Source: Torreya grandis (taxonomy: Eukaryota > Streptophyta > Pinopsida > Cupressales > Taxaceae). Taken from it: DNA of 64,000 nt. Position 1 is the first letter of the stretch. Every line of letters begins with the position of its first letter. This document shows positions 47,701-60,600 of this stretch, piece after piece. The notes beneath the pieces are model-generated. The model did not search any database. It saw nothing but the letters and a program-made list of their open reading frames with translations, and was not told the DNA's origin. The DNA lies in the NCBI GenBank assembly GCA_037957365.1, contig JARHVA010001738.1, forward strand, positions 899,501-963,500, in the 5' to 3' direction. The position numbers and the translations under genes are program-made.

Positions 47701-49635
47701 GGTAAGTCATGGGTAACACCAAAAATATATATAATATAACTAACTAACTAAGCTATGGCCATAGTGATTCTAAGGAGTTGACTTTTTCTAGTCGGGAAAT
47801 TGACTAGGTTTAATCTTTCCTTGAGGTACCCTTATTTGACTTAGGTCTTTTATGGAGCTATAAAGGTGAAACCAAAAAAATAATGTCAGAGTTAGACTTG
47901 GTTACTCTTCTCAAAATATCCATTGTAACTCAAATGGTCTTCTTCAAGAAAGTAGAGGTTTATACCTCATTTTAGTGCCAGATAAAATCCTATTAATGTG
48001 AGTTTTATGCACATTAGGGAACCTTGTGAGGTTTCCTCTAATGTTTCAAGATATATTAAATAATATTCACTCCAATTCATGAGTTGTGGGGTATTAGATT
48101 TTGTAAAAAACTTATTGGTGGAATAATAGAGAGCAAAGCAATTTATTTAGTACATATTAGTTTAGCCATGGATGAATATAAACCTAATTAAGATCGGTAA
48201 ATTGATGATGGATTTAACCTAAGGTGGGTATGACCAAAATAAAATAAAAAAATAGGGGAAGGTAAGGAAAAAAATAAGACCTATGAACCAAACAAGATGA
48301 AACCTTTCTAACCCAACACTTTAACTATGTGTTGGACAAGTAATTAAGAACTAATGTTTTTTGTAAGCTACTGTAAGCACATGAATAATCAATCAATTTT
48401 AAAATTCCAAGGAAAAATTAATCCAATAAACTTATACATATATAATCAATGTTTGTTGCATTTATAAGATTGTATTTACATATCTATAAGGGGGATTATG
48501 ATTAATGCACAAGGCATTCAAGTTATCAATAACACAATATGAATAACTATATTGAAAATACAACTCACGCATAACCAATATAATGAGATACTAGAATGAT
48601 ATAAATTCTTAAAATATTCACAGGTTTGGAGAAGAATCAAATTTGCACATCAAGAATAATTATAGAACAATCCATAGAATTTCATATTAATCTTAATAGT
48701 CAAAACTCTTATCCCTTTGGGATCAGGAGGATTAAAATATATATAATCATGGAAAATGGATGACTCATCTCTCAAGTAAAATCTTAAATTACATGTCCAA
48801 AAATAGAACAATGTGTCAATTTCATGAAAAGCATGCATGTAAATTGGTGTTTTCCTAGAATAGAATTCCTAGACTACAATGCAATATATGTGCCAAAGAA
48901 ATTAGGAACTAATAGTTCCAAATTATATGAATCACAAAAATACATACATATTTAAGGGGGTGATGATGCAGTACCACTAGAAGAAGAAAATGATGGGGTG
49001 ACAACTATAGAAACTAAGGTGGATGAAAATGTTGTAATAACTTGAATTATAACTAGAACAAACACTATCATTATAGATATGATAGAATTTTCCATGTGTC
49101 ATTGTACTTAGTTAGTCCTACAATTAAATATATATAATGAGGTGGAGTTTGAGATGAGGAGGCCATTAAAACTTTGGGTGGAAAATACTTGTTTAGTGAA
49201 TAGTTTAAAATCTCTTAGTTACAATAGAGCTCTAAATTCATAATTTACACTTGATAGCTTAAAAGGCATTGTGATTGGATTATATATAGCATTCAATTTA
49301 TATTATTTTAGATGTGTTGGCCTTGATAATTAAATGTATTAATTCAAAAATTTGTGTAAACTAATGGTAAAAATGGAATTCACTTCATTATTTGTCTATT
49401 ATTTTCATTTGAATTTCATAATGACAATTTTCATGGATTTTATTGCCATGTGGCTTCTTTTACCTAATCCTAGGTACCTAGTCACTATAATGTGAAAGAT
49501 GTATCTTTTCCATGATTTTAAGTTTTGTATTTGTGTCTTTTTTAATCTATTTGTGTGGTTGAGGAACCTATGTTCATGTATCATTATTTCATTCATAACT
49601 GAGCTATAAAATGTTATATTTTGTTTTTTGACTAT
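47701..49635. other. Element IV leader and unassigned sequence
   Basis: No confident gene. A weak plus-strand reading frame at ~48960-49240 begins DDAVPLEEENDGVTTIE and continues EVEFEMRRPLKLWVENTC; it faintly recalls a copia RNase H or an accessory ORF, but the match is too poor to call. The 48650-48838 and 49405-49596 minus frames show no family features. Confidence 0.4.
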
Positions 49636-50345
49636 AGGTTAGTAGGATGATGACACATGGACACCTCTCACTACTATAATTTAATGGGATATATGTACAA
49701 GGAGTGAGTGATATGATGACACATGGATGGATATCACTATTTACCTTAGGATAATTCATACGAAGAACTTTGCTAACTTTACCTTCAAGTGAGTAAGATG
49801 ATGACATGTGGATAACTCTCATTGATCCACTTTCCTAAGATAATATGTACCAATAAATTTATTGATGTCACCTCTAGGTGAGTGGGATGATGACACATGG
49901 ATGGATCTCATTGCTCCAATTACTTGGGAAAATTTGTATAAGTAACCCTAGTGACATGACCTCTACGTGAGTAGGATGATGAAATGTGGATGACTCTCAC
50001 TGATCCACTTTCCCATGATATATTTATGAATAACTCTATTTATGTCACCTCTAGGTGAGTGGGATGATGAAAAATGGACAACTCTTGATGTTCCACTTTC
50101 TCAATATAATTTTTACATAGAACTCTACTAATGTCACCTCTGTGTGAGTAAGATGATGGCATGGGTATAACTCTTATTTATATACTTTCTTGATATATCC
50201 ATATGTGAAAATCTATTAATTTCAACTTTGGGTGAGAGAGATAATGACATGTGGATGGATCTCGTCACTCCACTTTCTTAAGATGTCTATATAAATAACT
50301 TTGTTGATATTAGCTATAGGTGATTGTGATGATGATATGTGGAAA
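49636..50345. repeat. Minisatellite, ~8-9 copies of the ~88 bp unit (right array)
   Basis: Same unit as at 40209-40790, for example GTCACCTCTAGGTGAGTGGG then ATGATGACACATGGATGGAT near 49868. The array has about one or two more copies than the left one, and individual units differ. The two arrays have therefore changed length independently or were unequal at insertion. Confidence 0.9.
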
Positions 50346-50716
50346 GATTAGATGAGATCTAGGATGTCTCAAGAAAAAATTAATCATAAAATAACCCATT
50401 CAAGACACAACATAGGAAAATAACCAACTAAAAGTATAGCATGCCATCCTATTTAGCCATTCAATTATAAATCAAACACATACATAGGTAATGACTTAAA
50501 GGAAATCAAAGATAAAAATTGAATTTTATAATATGAATTATTCATAGCTTTGATCCTCATATAACTTTGAAACATAATTTAAACTTATAAATGACCTTAA
50601 ATTTATGCTTTTTAAATTCCACATCATAGACTTATGGTTCACAAGACCTTGAATTAGGATATTAAATTAGTAGTGGGTCCTTATTTGGATATTAAAAATG
50701 GGGTGTGTGTGTTAGG
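50346..50716. repeat. Right bracketing repeat of element IV, unique part
   Basis: Collinear with 40791-41160, ending at GGGGTGTGTGTGTTAGG. Probably the 5' LTR in minus orientation. No target-site duplication could be recognised next to it. Confidence 0.7.
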
Positions 50717-50899
50717 TAATGATATTTTCCCCACTTACATTAAACTTATAAATTATTGGTATCTTAAAATCACATGATAATGATGCATACTTGATAATGC
50801 ACACTATAGGGTTACTGAATATAGAATTTGAATCAATCCAAGAATGATATGTTTTAATTTCCAGGGTGAGTTGATGTATATTATGTTTTAAATCACCAA

Positions 50900-51872
50900 T
50901 ATCATGCATTAAATAAAATCCTATTCTAAATTCATATTAATATCTTTAATGGTCTCATTTAATAATTTAATTTTATCCATTGGTACACTATTTGGGATAG
51001 GAGAAGAAGGTATAGGATTGAATTACTCCTTAAGGATAGTAGGATTGGTTAATTAATTTGTATTTAATATATCATTAGTTTTTAAAGGCATATTATATTC
51101 TATTTAAATAAAATAAATATAACTATTTTTATCTTCAATAGAATTTACATACACACATTTTATTTGTTAAAGGGGAACAAGGAACATGATCACAATATGT
51201 ACTAACATTATCACTAAGTGAACTATTTTTTTGTTTTATCATGTAACATAAAATCATTATCGACATGAAGTGAATGTAAAGAAGAAACTATACTAGGATT
51301 AGTAAAAACATTCTCCTCTTCACTATAGAAATAATTTTTATTTTTATTCCAATCCTCATTATGATCATTGTCTTTTCACTTTCAGAATCAATATTTAAAA
51401 TAACATAAATTTCATTTTCATAGGAAGAGGGATTAGGAGATGAATTTACACATTATATTGTGTTCAAAACAAATGGAGGCTTAAGCTTCTTTGATTTATA
51501 TTTTGAAATGTGTAAAAGAGATGTAGAAAAATAATTATAACCTAGGTATATTATCAAATAATGCATCACAAATAAGAGGTTCATTTTGAATTATATTGTT
51601 AAATTTTTTCACAAAGATTTTAATAAAAATAATAAAAGAGGTAGGAAAATATAATTTGTCTATATTACAATATTTATCATATTTATCATCACTTGAATAT
51701 TATTCTTCATTATCATCATTACAAAACTAATCATTATACACATAGTCATGTTCTTCATTTGCATCTAGCATGAAATCTTGGTAGTTAGTCCATTATTTAT
51801 AATAATAATAATAATTATGAATTCCTAAGAATTTATCAAAATGATTGGGGGAATAGATTATTTGTTAGCCAT
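50900..51872 (-). pseudogene. Asp/Asn/Tyr-rich ORF, gag-like start of another element
   Basis: An ATG at 51872 (minus strand) opens MANK-stop-SIPPIILINS, then, after a one-base shift at an ATT repeat, NYYYYYK-stop-WTNYQDFML, ANEEHDYVYND, CNDDNEE and SSDDKYDKYCNIDKLYFP (~51640). Further on it reads NEPLICDALFDNIPRL near 51540 and breaks up afterwards. Composition recalls the first ORF of element II, but no direct sequence match is claimed. It lies just outside element IV, so it would belong to the sequence element IV entered. Confidence 0.4.
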
Positions 51873-53859
51873 TTTAAAATTTCCAAAGACTAAAATGAGA
51901 ACAATAGGAGAGAGACATATAAATGCTAGTAAATAATCTAACATGAGAAGGAAATAGAAGAATGAAACCTAAATTAAACTAGGGCTTGTAATATTCAACA
52001 AATAAAGTGGTTTTCCCATAATGGTCTATCAAAATTTGGAAATTACAAAGTGTTAATATAGTTAAGACAAGCTTCCAAAAAAAATATATTGTAAATAAAT
52101 AGACATTCATACACAAATCTAATTTTATAAATAAATGAACAATTAGTGTTTTAACCAAGAAACATAGAAAAGAGTGTGATCACTTATTTTATTTTTTAAC
52201 TATGCAAGTTTATAGATGGTTTTAGTTGATGTGACACTAACCAGTATGCCTTTCGATTTATAGGAGTGTAAATAGGATGTAATCAATGAATTTAGACTGT
52301 TATGACCTATGACCTTATCCTTATGGTATGGTTTTTTCTATATTTAATGTGGAATAAATATAAAAATTGGTAAATTATGAAAAATACTTATAAAATTATT
52401 TTGATCTATTAGAAATACATGATCATATGTTATAACTTGTGTTGATCTTCTCTTCTTAAAAAATACCTAACAAGGTCCTACACATGGAGATGAGAAATAA
52501 ACAAGAGATATTGGGTAGGGGGTTGAGTCAAGATGGCCTCAAAAACTCCTTATAACTAAGTGTTTCTTATGTATCAAATGCCCCAAAGAGGGATTAAAAC
52601 TAAATGTAGTTCTCCATTTATTATGTATGTGTGAATGGATCATACACATTATAAATCCAAATGTTCTTTTTCCTAAGTCCCTCCTTGGTCCAAGAATTAA
52701 GTTTATATGTAATAATATAAACTTCAAATACATAAAATACATGTATTGAGCTTAATGTGATATGATTTCATTCAATTATACTTGATATACAGGTAAGTGT
52801 CAAATGTAAAATGCCTTTAAGAAATTATAAGTGGAAGACTTATAATTCAAATTTTAAAAATTATTAGTGCATAAAACCTACATAAAAGGAATGAAAGAGT
52901 CATAAAAGATACCTATATGAAATGTGACTTAAAATAAGGACTGAAAATGATGTTAGGATAAGACTATGGTTTAAGGATAACCATGTGGGTCATGTTCATC
53001 TTAAAGAGGTGTTTTGTTTGGAAATAAGAAAATGGTAAGCTTAAATAAATATAAGACCAAGGATCCATGTGAAATTCATAAGAATTAAAATAGTAGAATA
53101 ACATTTATGAAAACCACATGAGAACATCAATGTAAATAAATGCGGAAAAAACATAGGACTAACATAATTATTATTCAATATTAAGATCTTATAGATGCAA
53201 AGTCACAAAAAAAACATAGTAATTATGTTATTTAACAAATTTTGGGTATTTACACTATGATTATAATGATTTAAGTAAAGTAAATTATTATAAGTGAGTA
53301 AATTAAATGATGGGTAAGTGATTATAAATAAGGTAAGGTGAAATGGTCAAACAAATATGGGCCTATGCAACCTAACTTGATAAATTTCAAGCATAAGAAA
53401 CCTTATATCTACACCATCTTATTTTATCTAAGGAAAATCCTAAGCAAAGATACACACATACATCCACAATACAAAAACTATGTATAATCTACTAAGGAAA
53501 TAATGTAGGGATAAAACTACGTATATGACATGAACACAAAAAATAATTAAAACCAACATTATGCTGTATAAATAGGGTTCAAAAAAAAAAATTTAGGAAT
53601 AGATCTTTATTATACCTTATAATAAATCATTCTATCTGTCACTATATATTAAGCTCAAGGTGTATAATATTATTTACATAATCTTATAAATTTTGATATG
53701 AATATATGTGTGCCTAATTCATCTTCCTCATAAGATAAATAAACAAAAATTACTCATAAATAGTTCTTATTTTATATAAGATTAGTGTACAACTAATTCT
53801 AGACTTAAGGGAATGTTCTTGAAACTCACATGGTGGTTATTTTTGAAGAACTAATATGA
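51873..53859. other. AT-rich unassigned sequence
   Basis: No recognisable gene, LTR pair or tandem array. The minus frame at 52539-52742 has no family features. This may be leader or LTR of the element carrying the 51872 ORF. Confidence 0.45.
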
Positions 53860-54540
53860 GAAATAACAGGCATGACTTGTGAAGGCACAAACACCTTCAA
53901 GAATAAATGGTGTAAGTAGGAGATAATGAAAGCCTAATTTTAATCTGACATAGTCTACCACATAGGCAAAAAGGGATTTTCTCAGTCTGACCTTTCATAA
54001 AGATGGCTTGAAATCTACCTTCAAGTAATATGGTATCTTACTATTGAATAGAAATTCATCCATATTTTCCTACATCACTTTTTACTTCAAAATCACTTCA
54101 AAGGCCATAGTATTATCCTACCTTATTATTTTCTCATGTCCCTTGAAAAAATAGTTCTAGGATTCAAGAAAATAGCCTCTATGGATATTCTCCATCAAGG
54201 GCTTATCCTTCTTCTCAGCAAACAAGCAAACCCCATGAGACGTCAAAATATTCACTTCCTATAAAGTATAGAGAGATACCCTTGATAAGGGCCTCTCTAC
54301 ATCAGGAATAATAAGTGACACCTCCCTTCCACCTTCCCAAACCCATGGGAGAAAGGGAGTAAGTAAAATAGAAAGGCTCGAGACCCTTCTCCCCCTTAGA
54401 AGAGCCCTATTAATAAGGCCAATAGGAGCCTTTAGTTCTAAGAATATATTGAGAACCCTGACTTTGAACTTCATAAAATCAATGTGGATAAATTTTGGAG
54501 GGACAAGGACCCAACCAAACTTATAGATGGAATTTGACAG
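53860..54540 (-). pseudogene. Decayed ORF of unknown family (~225 codons)
   Basis: One frame runs from ~54540 to ~53860 with stops nearly all at Gln positions. It starts YKFGWVLVPPKFIHIDFMKF, continues APIGLINRALLRGRRVSSLS and LTPFLPWVWEGGREVSLIIP, then ILTSHGVCLFAEKKDKPLME, GYFLES-stop-NYFFKGHEK, SKIPYYLKVDFKPSL, FAYVVDYVRLKLGFHYL and LTPFILEGVCAFTSHA. Composition is that of a folded protein, and local GC is higher than in the surroundings. No domain could be named. It may be an accessory ORF of a retroelement or a captured gene fragment. Confidence 0.5.
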
Positions 54541-54542
54541 AG

Positions 54543-54868
54543 ATTGTCACATCTCCATGAAAAATTGCATAGGTTGGGTAGACATATGGTTTCTTACATG
54601 GATCAATGGAATAAGTTAAAACAAGAGATTGATGATATAAGGGAGGGGATCAAGGATCAATAGATGATAGCTAAGGGTAAGACTAAGGGTACCCATAAAG
54701 GAAAGGAGATAAGGACCAACACCTTGAGTTATCACAACACTAAGAGAAAAAACATTAGAGGCACAATGGGACATAGCAGAACCACAATAGGATATCAGAG
54801 GCCTAAAAAAAGAGGACTATCGATCAACATCATGAATACATTTATAGTTAATAACATAGAGGAAAATT
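54543..54868 (+). pseudogene. Coiled-coil C-terminal ORF fragment, unknown
   Basis: The plus frame reads RLSHLHEKLHRLGRHMVSYM, then DQWNKLKQEIDDIREGIKDQ with heptad spacing typical of a coiled coil, a single TAG at 54661, then a basic tail (MIAKGKTKGTHKGKEIRTNT to VNNIEEN) with a stop at 54868. It starts abruptly beside the opposite-strand ORF at 54540. It looks like the last exon or C-terminus of a longer coding sequence whose upstream part was cut off by a rearrangement. Confidence 0.5.
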
Positions 54869-55619
54869 AGTTAGATTAAATTTGATAGACGGATGCATCT
54901 GGTTAGGTTGGTCTTATTCTCATTTTGTTGAATGTTTACTGATGGCAAGTGTATCTAAGGCCATGTGAGCCTTATTTCCTTTTGTTTCATTTATTCTATT
55001 GTACTACATTATGGTTTTCATGTGCTTGTAAAACTTAAGATTAACTTATCAAGAAAAAATTAGCTTGATTAAATAAATTATTGAAAGATAAAATAGTAAT
55101 AATATAACTAAGCATCTTTATTCATGAATAAAAGATAGTTAACATGTATTCATTCTAGAAAAAATAATTAAACTTAACTATAGCATAATATTATTCTTGA
55201 TATCACAATACAACATAGACATATAAATTAAATGACATAACCTATTAAACATGATTTTACCTCTTATTCTAATATGTTCAACATATGCATTAATAACATA
55301 GTTCAACACAATGTCATTGGCATAATAATAGTCCACAAGTTCACAATTAAATGATACTAGTAAAATCCTCTACACAATGTTACCCAATCAAATTGTTTAC
55401 ATTCAACACTAAGATCATATAATCTTCCATAAAACTTACATATACATATTATAAAAAATATTATATTCATATAATTTTTAATGCAACTCATTAAGATAAA
55501 TTTCATTAGGGTACCACCATAATTATATCTTTGAATTCATCAACTTTACTGAGTGTCAACCAAATAGGTTCTAGTTAATTATTATAAACAATATAGAATA
55601 TTTAAACATAAACAAAGAC
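54869..55619. other. AT-rich sequence between ORF fragment and LTR
   Basis: No gene seen. The first ~160 bases (GGCCATGTGAGCCTTATTTC...) look like a 3' untranslated region of the preceding ORF fragment; the remainder is plain AT-rich DNA. Confidence 0.45.
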
Positions 55620-57022
55620 TATAAACACACAATATTTTTATAAAATTTATCACTTACTAACACTTTCTCTATAATATAAACCTCTCAAGTTTTAATGTCT
55701 CTAAGTTTATGAAATAAAGGGTACATCGAGAAAGGGGTGGGTAGACCATTGGTGCTTCACAAGATTCTTATGGATTTTTATCATTCCTAATATTAGTAAA
55801 ACTTATTTAGTGTCTATTCAATCACCTCCTCTGATGTCTCCCTAAAATATTTAAATCATTAAATATGGATAAGTTTGAAATTTTAAAACCCCAAAATATG
55901 GCTAAGTTTGAAATCTAGTAGGACCTTCCTAAATATAGAATTCACATTATAGATCCCAGAGGTCCAAAACCATTCTCAAACATACTAAGAGTATACGTAT
56001 AAAATATAAGTTAAAGTGTAAATTTAAAATTATAATGAAATATTTATTTTATATGTATACTACCTTTTTAGCCTATTTTCCTACTATGTCGACCAGGCTG
56101 ACTTTGTTATTCATATCATCCTACTATGTTGACTAGGTTTATCATTCATACTATGTTTTCCAAGTAAATAAAATCTTATGGAATCGACCAGTTAACCTAG
56201 CTCTATACCTAACATTTGTATTTCTCACCAAAGAAGATCAACCTAGACAACTTTGTCAACTAAATTCCTATGAGATTTTAAGGTCAATCCTTGGCTATAA
56301 ATACCCATTTTAATTCATTTCTAAATAGAGGATCATTTAATTTCACATTATTATAACTGGAAAATATACTTATACTATCTTTTAAAGATTCCATTACTTA
56401 GGGTTTTTTCCTTGGAGTAGTAGCATTAATATTATGGGGGTCTTGGATGCATATGATAATTCTTGTATCCTATATCTAATATATCCTTGTGATCCTTGCA
56501 AACCACAAATACCTATTTTAAATCACCACTTGCCAAGGGATAGATTGAGGCATGACAAATTCACTTAAACAAGGTAAGTATACCCCCAACTCTTCATTTT
56601 AATAAAGTAGATGTTACATAAATAATAGATTGAATTGTATCTCTCCTTGCTTATATTACTTATATATTCTCTTGAATATAATTATCATTGCTTATTTATT
56701 ATCTTCCCCATTTTTTCCACAATCGTTAATGATCACTCAATTAACTTGTATGTTTAATTATTGGATTAACTAATTTTCATTTATCACATTATAAGCCATA
56801 GATAGGGTTATTACATGATTACATTTAACTAGAGGCATTGAAAACCTCTCCATTTATATTGTGTAGTAAGAGATACCTTAGTTAGTTTTAACGGATCCAT
56901 AGTTGGTCATGACCCTAATACAACACAATATTGTTAACAGATTGTAATTTAATTACCTTATCTGAGCTTGGATATTACTATATAGGATAAGTTATACATA
57001 TTTATTATTTTTCTTGTATACA
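55620..57022 (+). repeat. Third LTR of the element III family, plus orientation
   Basis: Collinear with the reverse complement of the element III LTRs: AACACTTTCTC near 55661 (AACACTTTG there), GAGAAAGGGGTGGGTAGACC near 55729, TTGGTGCTTCACAAGATTCT near 55751, and a terminal CTTGTATACA ending 57022. The sequence after the end (TTCTAATGAATCTGACATGA) matches the first internal bases of element III, so this is a 5' LTR with interior attached, not a solo LTR. It contains TGTCGACCAGGCTGAC-type motif copies near 56087. The start is approximate. Confidence 0.8.
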
Positions 57023-57660
57023 TTCTAATGAATCTGACATGAAGATAACCATTTAATTTTTTAATTTTAATTTACAATCAACTAGATCAAGCCTATCAAC
57101 CCAGTTTTATATTCTATGTACAAGTTTTCAACTAGGTTGATCTTGTTGACCTAGTTATATTTTTGTGTGTAGGTTTTAAATTAGGTCAAGCTTATCAACC
57201 AAGTTTTTTATTCTATGTGCAGGATCAAAAACTTACATATACGACCTTGTCAAATATTAATTGAACATTCTCAGTAAAATATATTAATTTAACTTTGTCA
57301 ATCTTGTTCTATTCTATAGGTTCACTCTTATCAACCTAGAAATTTAATATTGTTAATTATCTCAATTTATCATTCTTGCTTCTTATTAATATTAATAAAT
57401 ATTTCAAATTTCCATTCTACTTTTACTAGTTTTTCATTTTTATTAAAATTATATCACACAATCAACTAGATCAATTTGGTCGATCTAGTTTATTTTAGAT
57501 TTCCTAGAATTCAAATATATCAAGCTAGTTGATCTAGTTTATTTTAGCCTTTTTTTAGACTACTGGTTTTCTTCCCATAATTCAACTAGATCGACCTAGA
57601 TGACTCTGTATGACTTGGATGACCTAGTATAATTTCATCCTATTATTTAATCAATTAAAA
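57023..57660 (+). repeat. Leader with ~50 bp tandem units built on the palindromic motif
   Basis: Directly after the LTR, three units start near 57079, 57129 and 57178, each with a split inverted repeat (for example AACTAGGT at 57130 and ACCTAGTT ending 57156) followed by TATTCTATGTGCAGGTTTT-like text. More copies occur to ~57610, such as GGTCGATCTAGTTTATTTTA near 57478 and AACTAGATCGACCTAGA near 57583. It corresponds to the leader of element III. Confidence 0.75.
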
Positions 57661-60600
57661 ACATAGAATGTCAAAATATAACAAAGGCTCTCTCCATGAA
57701 TGTGGTATGTTATTATCACTTACATTTTGGGTTTGATGATCATGAATTTTAAAAATTCCAAATCACTACTCAACACATTTTTATCTTCTTCATTAAACAA
57801 CAAAAGTATAACATTATGCATATATTGATGTGATGTTCATAATTTTAAGAAATATATTAAATAGAATTCAAAAAATCTTAATGCCCCTAAATGGTGACAC
57901 ACAATGTAATTCCAACAAAGGGGAAATTTAAAACCAACATTCATGTTTAATATTTCAAACATATTAAAAATATTATCATTTTCTTCGATGAAACTCAAGT
58001 GTCACTAGAAACTAAGTGGCCATAATGGAAAAATGGAATAAATTAATTACCAAATAAATGAGTGGAGCCCCAAAATTTGCCATAGTAATATAATTATATA
58101 TTATGATCTAATTCTATTAAAGTTCCAAAAATACTTCATAAGTAATTTAATTATTTATCAAAACATAGTTATAATAAACAATTCCTTTGTTTGTATTTTC
58201 CTTTCTTGAACAACTTTATGAATATGAAATTTTTGAAAAATATAACACCAAAACAAAGGTTGGTTCATATAAAAATAAATTCTACCTTTTTAAGAATCAC
58301 AAAAACACAATAATTAAAATATAGAAATTTTGATTAACACTTAATTAATAATTTAAAAAAATCAACAAATAACACTATCCAACCAACTGGGTATATTTAT
58401 CAATCCCTTTAATGAATTAAAATTATATTGGAATGATTTCTCTACCAATATAATCAATGATTCATTTCATAACAATCAATTACTCATTCTAAAAATAGGG
58501 TTTATACCTATTATTACTAGTATTCACAAATCATCAAAACCAAATTTACACAGTCAAGAGCCAATGCATTCCATCTTAAGATAATGATTAAATAATCCAA
58601 ATATCTCCTTAATTATATTATAACTTCTAAATCCAATTGAAAACCCATGACATAAATAATCAACCCATAGCTTCTAATAACATAGTTGCTTCTAATTCAA
58701 ATCATACTACACACCAATTCAAACACAAACAAAATTTGAATTCCTACTTATTGACATTCAAGAATTCATTATCTATGAGATAAAACACTAAATAAATTAC
58801 CAAGACTAGTATATTAATTACAACGTTAACCTATAAACTCTTGACCATGGGCATTATAATGCATAGTCAATTCATTAAATTCATGATTATTCAATCACAT
58901 TACAAATGAAATGAAAAATAATAAGTCATAAAACCATGAAGATGATCACACAACTTTGTTTCATAAATTTAGATTACACAATATTTTGATTGATATATTC
59001 ATAAGTGATACTCAAGTCATTATTTGATAGCTTTGCCAAGTAGATACAAAATTTATAACTTGCATCTACCTATGCAAACAACCAAAGATAGTTATAAATC
59101 CAAATGCATTTATAGAGTTATAATTCACACATTCAACCACAAAAGAAGTCAATAGTCACTCGTATTGTAATCTAATCATTTCAAAATTATTGAACACTAA
59201 CATTTTAATATGATTGAATAGTAATGTAAACATCTATATATGAAACCAACTTAATACAATATTTAATAGTCACATGAATACTACTTAGTGATTTACTTAA
59301 CACAACTCTTTAGAAATAATTCTATACATTATTTGAATGGATTTAACATCTTTAACTTTTATATACATACATGATTCAAGTACATAAGTCCCAAGTATGA
59401 AAACTTATTTTCCATGATTCCATAGTTTTACTAATATAACTCATAACCATAATCTACAAAATATATAGGGTTCAAATTCAACTAACAACAAAACCAAAAC
59501 CCACTTGACTAATCATATGATCCCTCCATTGGTATCCATAGACCACCCCAACCACTATCATGATGGTGATTCCATCTCGCTAGGTTAAATCCATTTACTT
59601 TAAAACTTATGAATTTTCAAACATTTAGAAGAAAATGCCAAAAAAATCCATGCATGAATAAGTAGAAAATAGAAACCCATCTCATACCTTATTATTCACA
59701 TTTAGAACACAACTATAACACATTAGTATTTCAAATGAGATAAAGAATGGTAATGTTCCCAATGTAGGTTTAAAAAAAACACAAAAAAATCCAATTAAAT
59801 AAACATTTTACAACCAAAACCCAAAAATAATTATAACTCTACGACCACAAGAAAAATTAATCTGCATACCCAAAATTTTGAATCCTCATTAAAATGGATG
59901 AAAAAATCATATTATTTCTAATGCTTTTTTCAATAAGAATCACACAAAGTTCTAAAGGCCTTACTTCTTATTTTCAATGCATACTATTTTACCTTCTTAG
60001 TTTCATAGCAAGGAGATGAAAACCACAGTTTATGTTTTTATTTTGAACACCACATGGTTTTTCCGACTCCTTCCCATGAAATATGAACAATAATGTCCAC
60101 ATTATACTCGGGTAATGGTGAAATGGAGCCTTAGCTCCATGTTCCCATGTTCCCCAAATTTTAGGTAGATAAAATGACCCAAATTAAGGCCCCTTCACCA
60201 AATTAACATTCCAAATGACCTCCATTTTCACCAAACAAGGCAAATAGTTTCTCAATAATTATGGTGGGTGATAGGGTTTCACTCATTTCATAGCTCTAAT
60301 CAAAATAACAAAACTAGAATGTTTGGTGTTCATTCCAAAACAACATCAATGGAATATCCAAACCCTAATTCAATCTTTTTCATCAGGCCAAGATTTTTCA
60401 ATGACTAATGTCATTGAATGGCATGATTAAAACATAAACAATACCAAAAAAATAACCCCCATGCACAAGTCACTTGCCCAGGTTACGAAGGGACCAATGG
60501 CTTTATGAATTTAAACCATGGCATTCAAAAATATAAAAACCTTTAAACCACAACCTGCAAACAAGTAAACTCAAACACAGTTTGATTAAGGTAATTATTA

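Larger units (their letters stand above)
40209..50716 (-). mobile_element. Element IV: minus-strand gypsy with gag and full pol domain set
   Basis: From right to left on the minus strand: gag (~47700-47345), extra RNase H (~45600-45170), RT (~44900-44080), RNase H (~44073-43480) and integrase (~43410-42165). Homologous ~1 kb repeats (40209-41160 and 49636-50716) bracket it at a spacing fitting LTRs. Both have an ~88 bp minisatellite followed by ~370 bp of unique sequence ending in (TG)n-TTAGG. Their TG...CA ends and target duplication were not found, so outer borders are approximate. All domains are broken by stops and frameshifts. Confidence 0.7.

Noticed and set aside
48960..49240. Possible copia RNase H fragment (EVEFEMRRPLKLWVENTC)
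   Set aside because: The conserved DNKGA and HI-x-x-R parts of copia RNase H are missing and no other copia domain lies nearby.
55620..57022. Solo LTR interpretation
   Set aside because: The bases after its right end match the internal start of element III, so interior sequence is attached.
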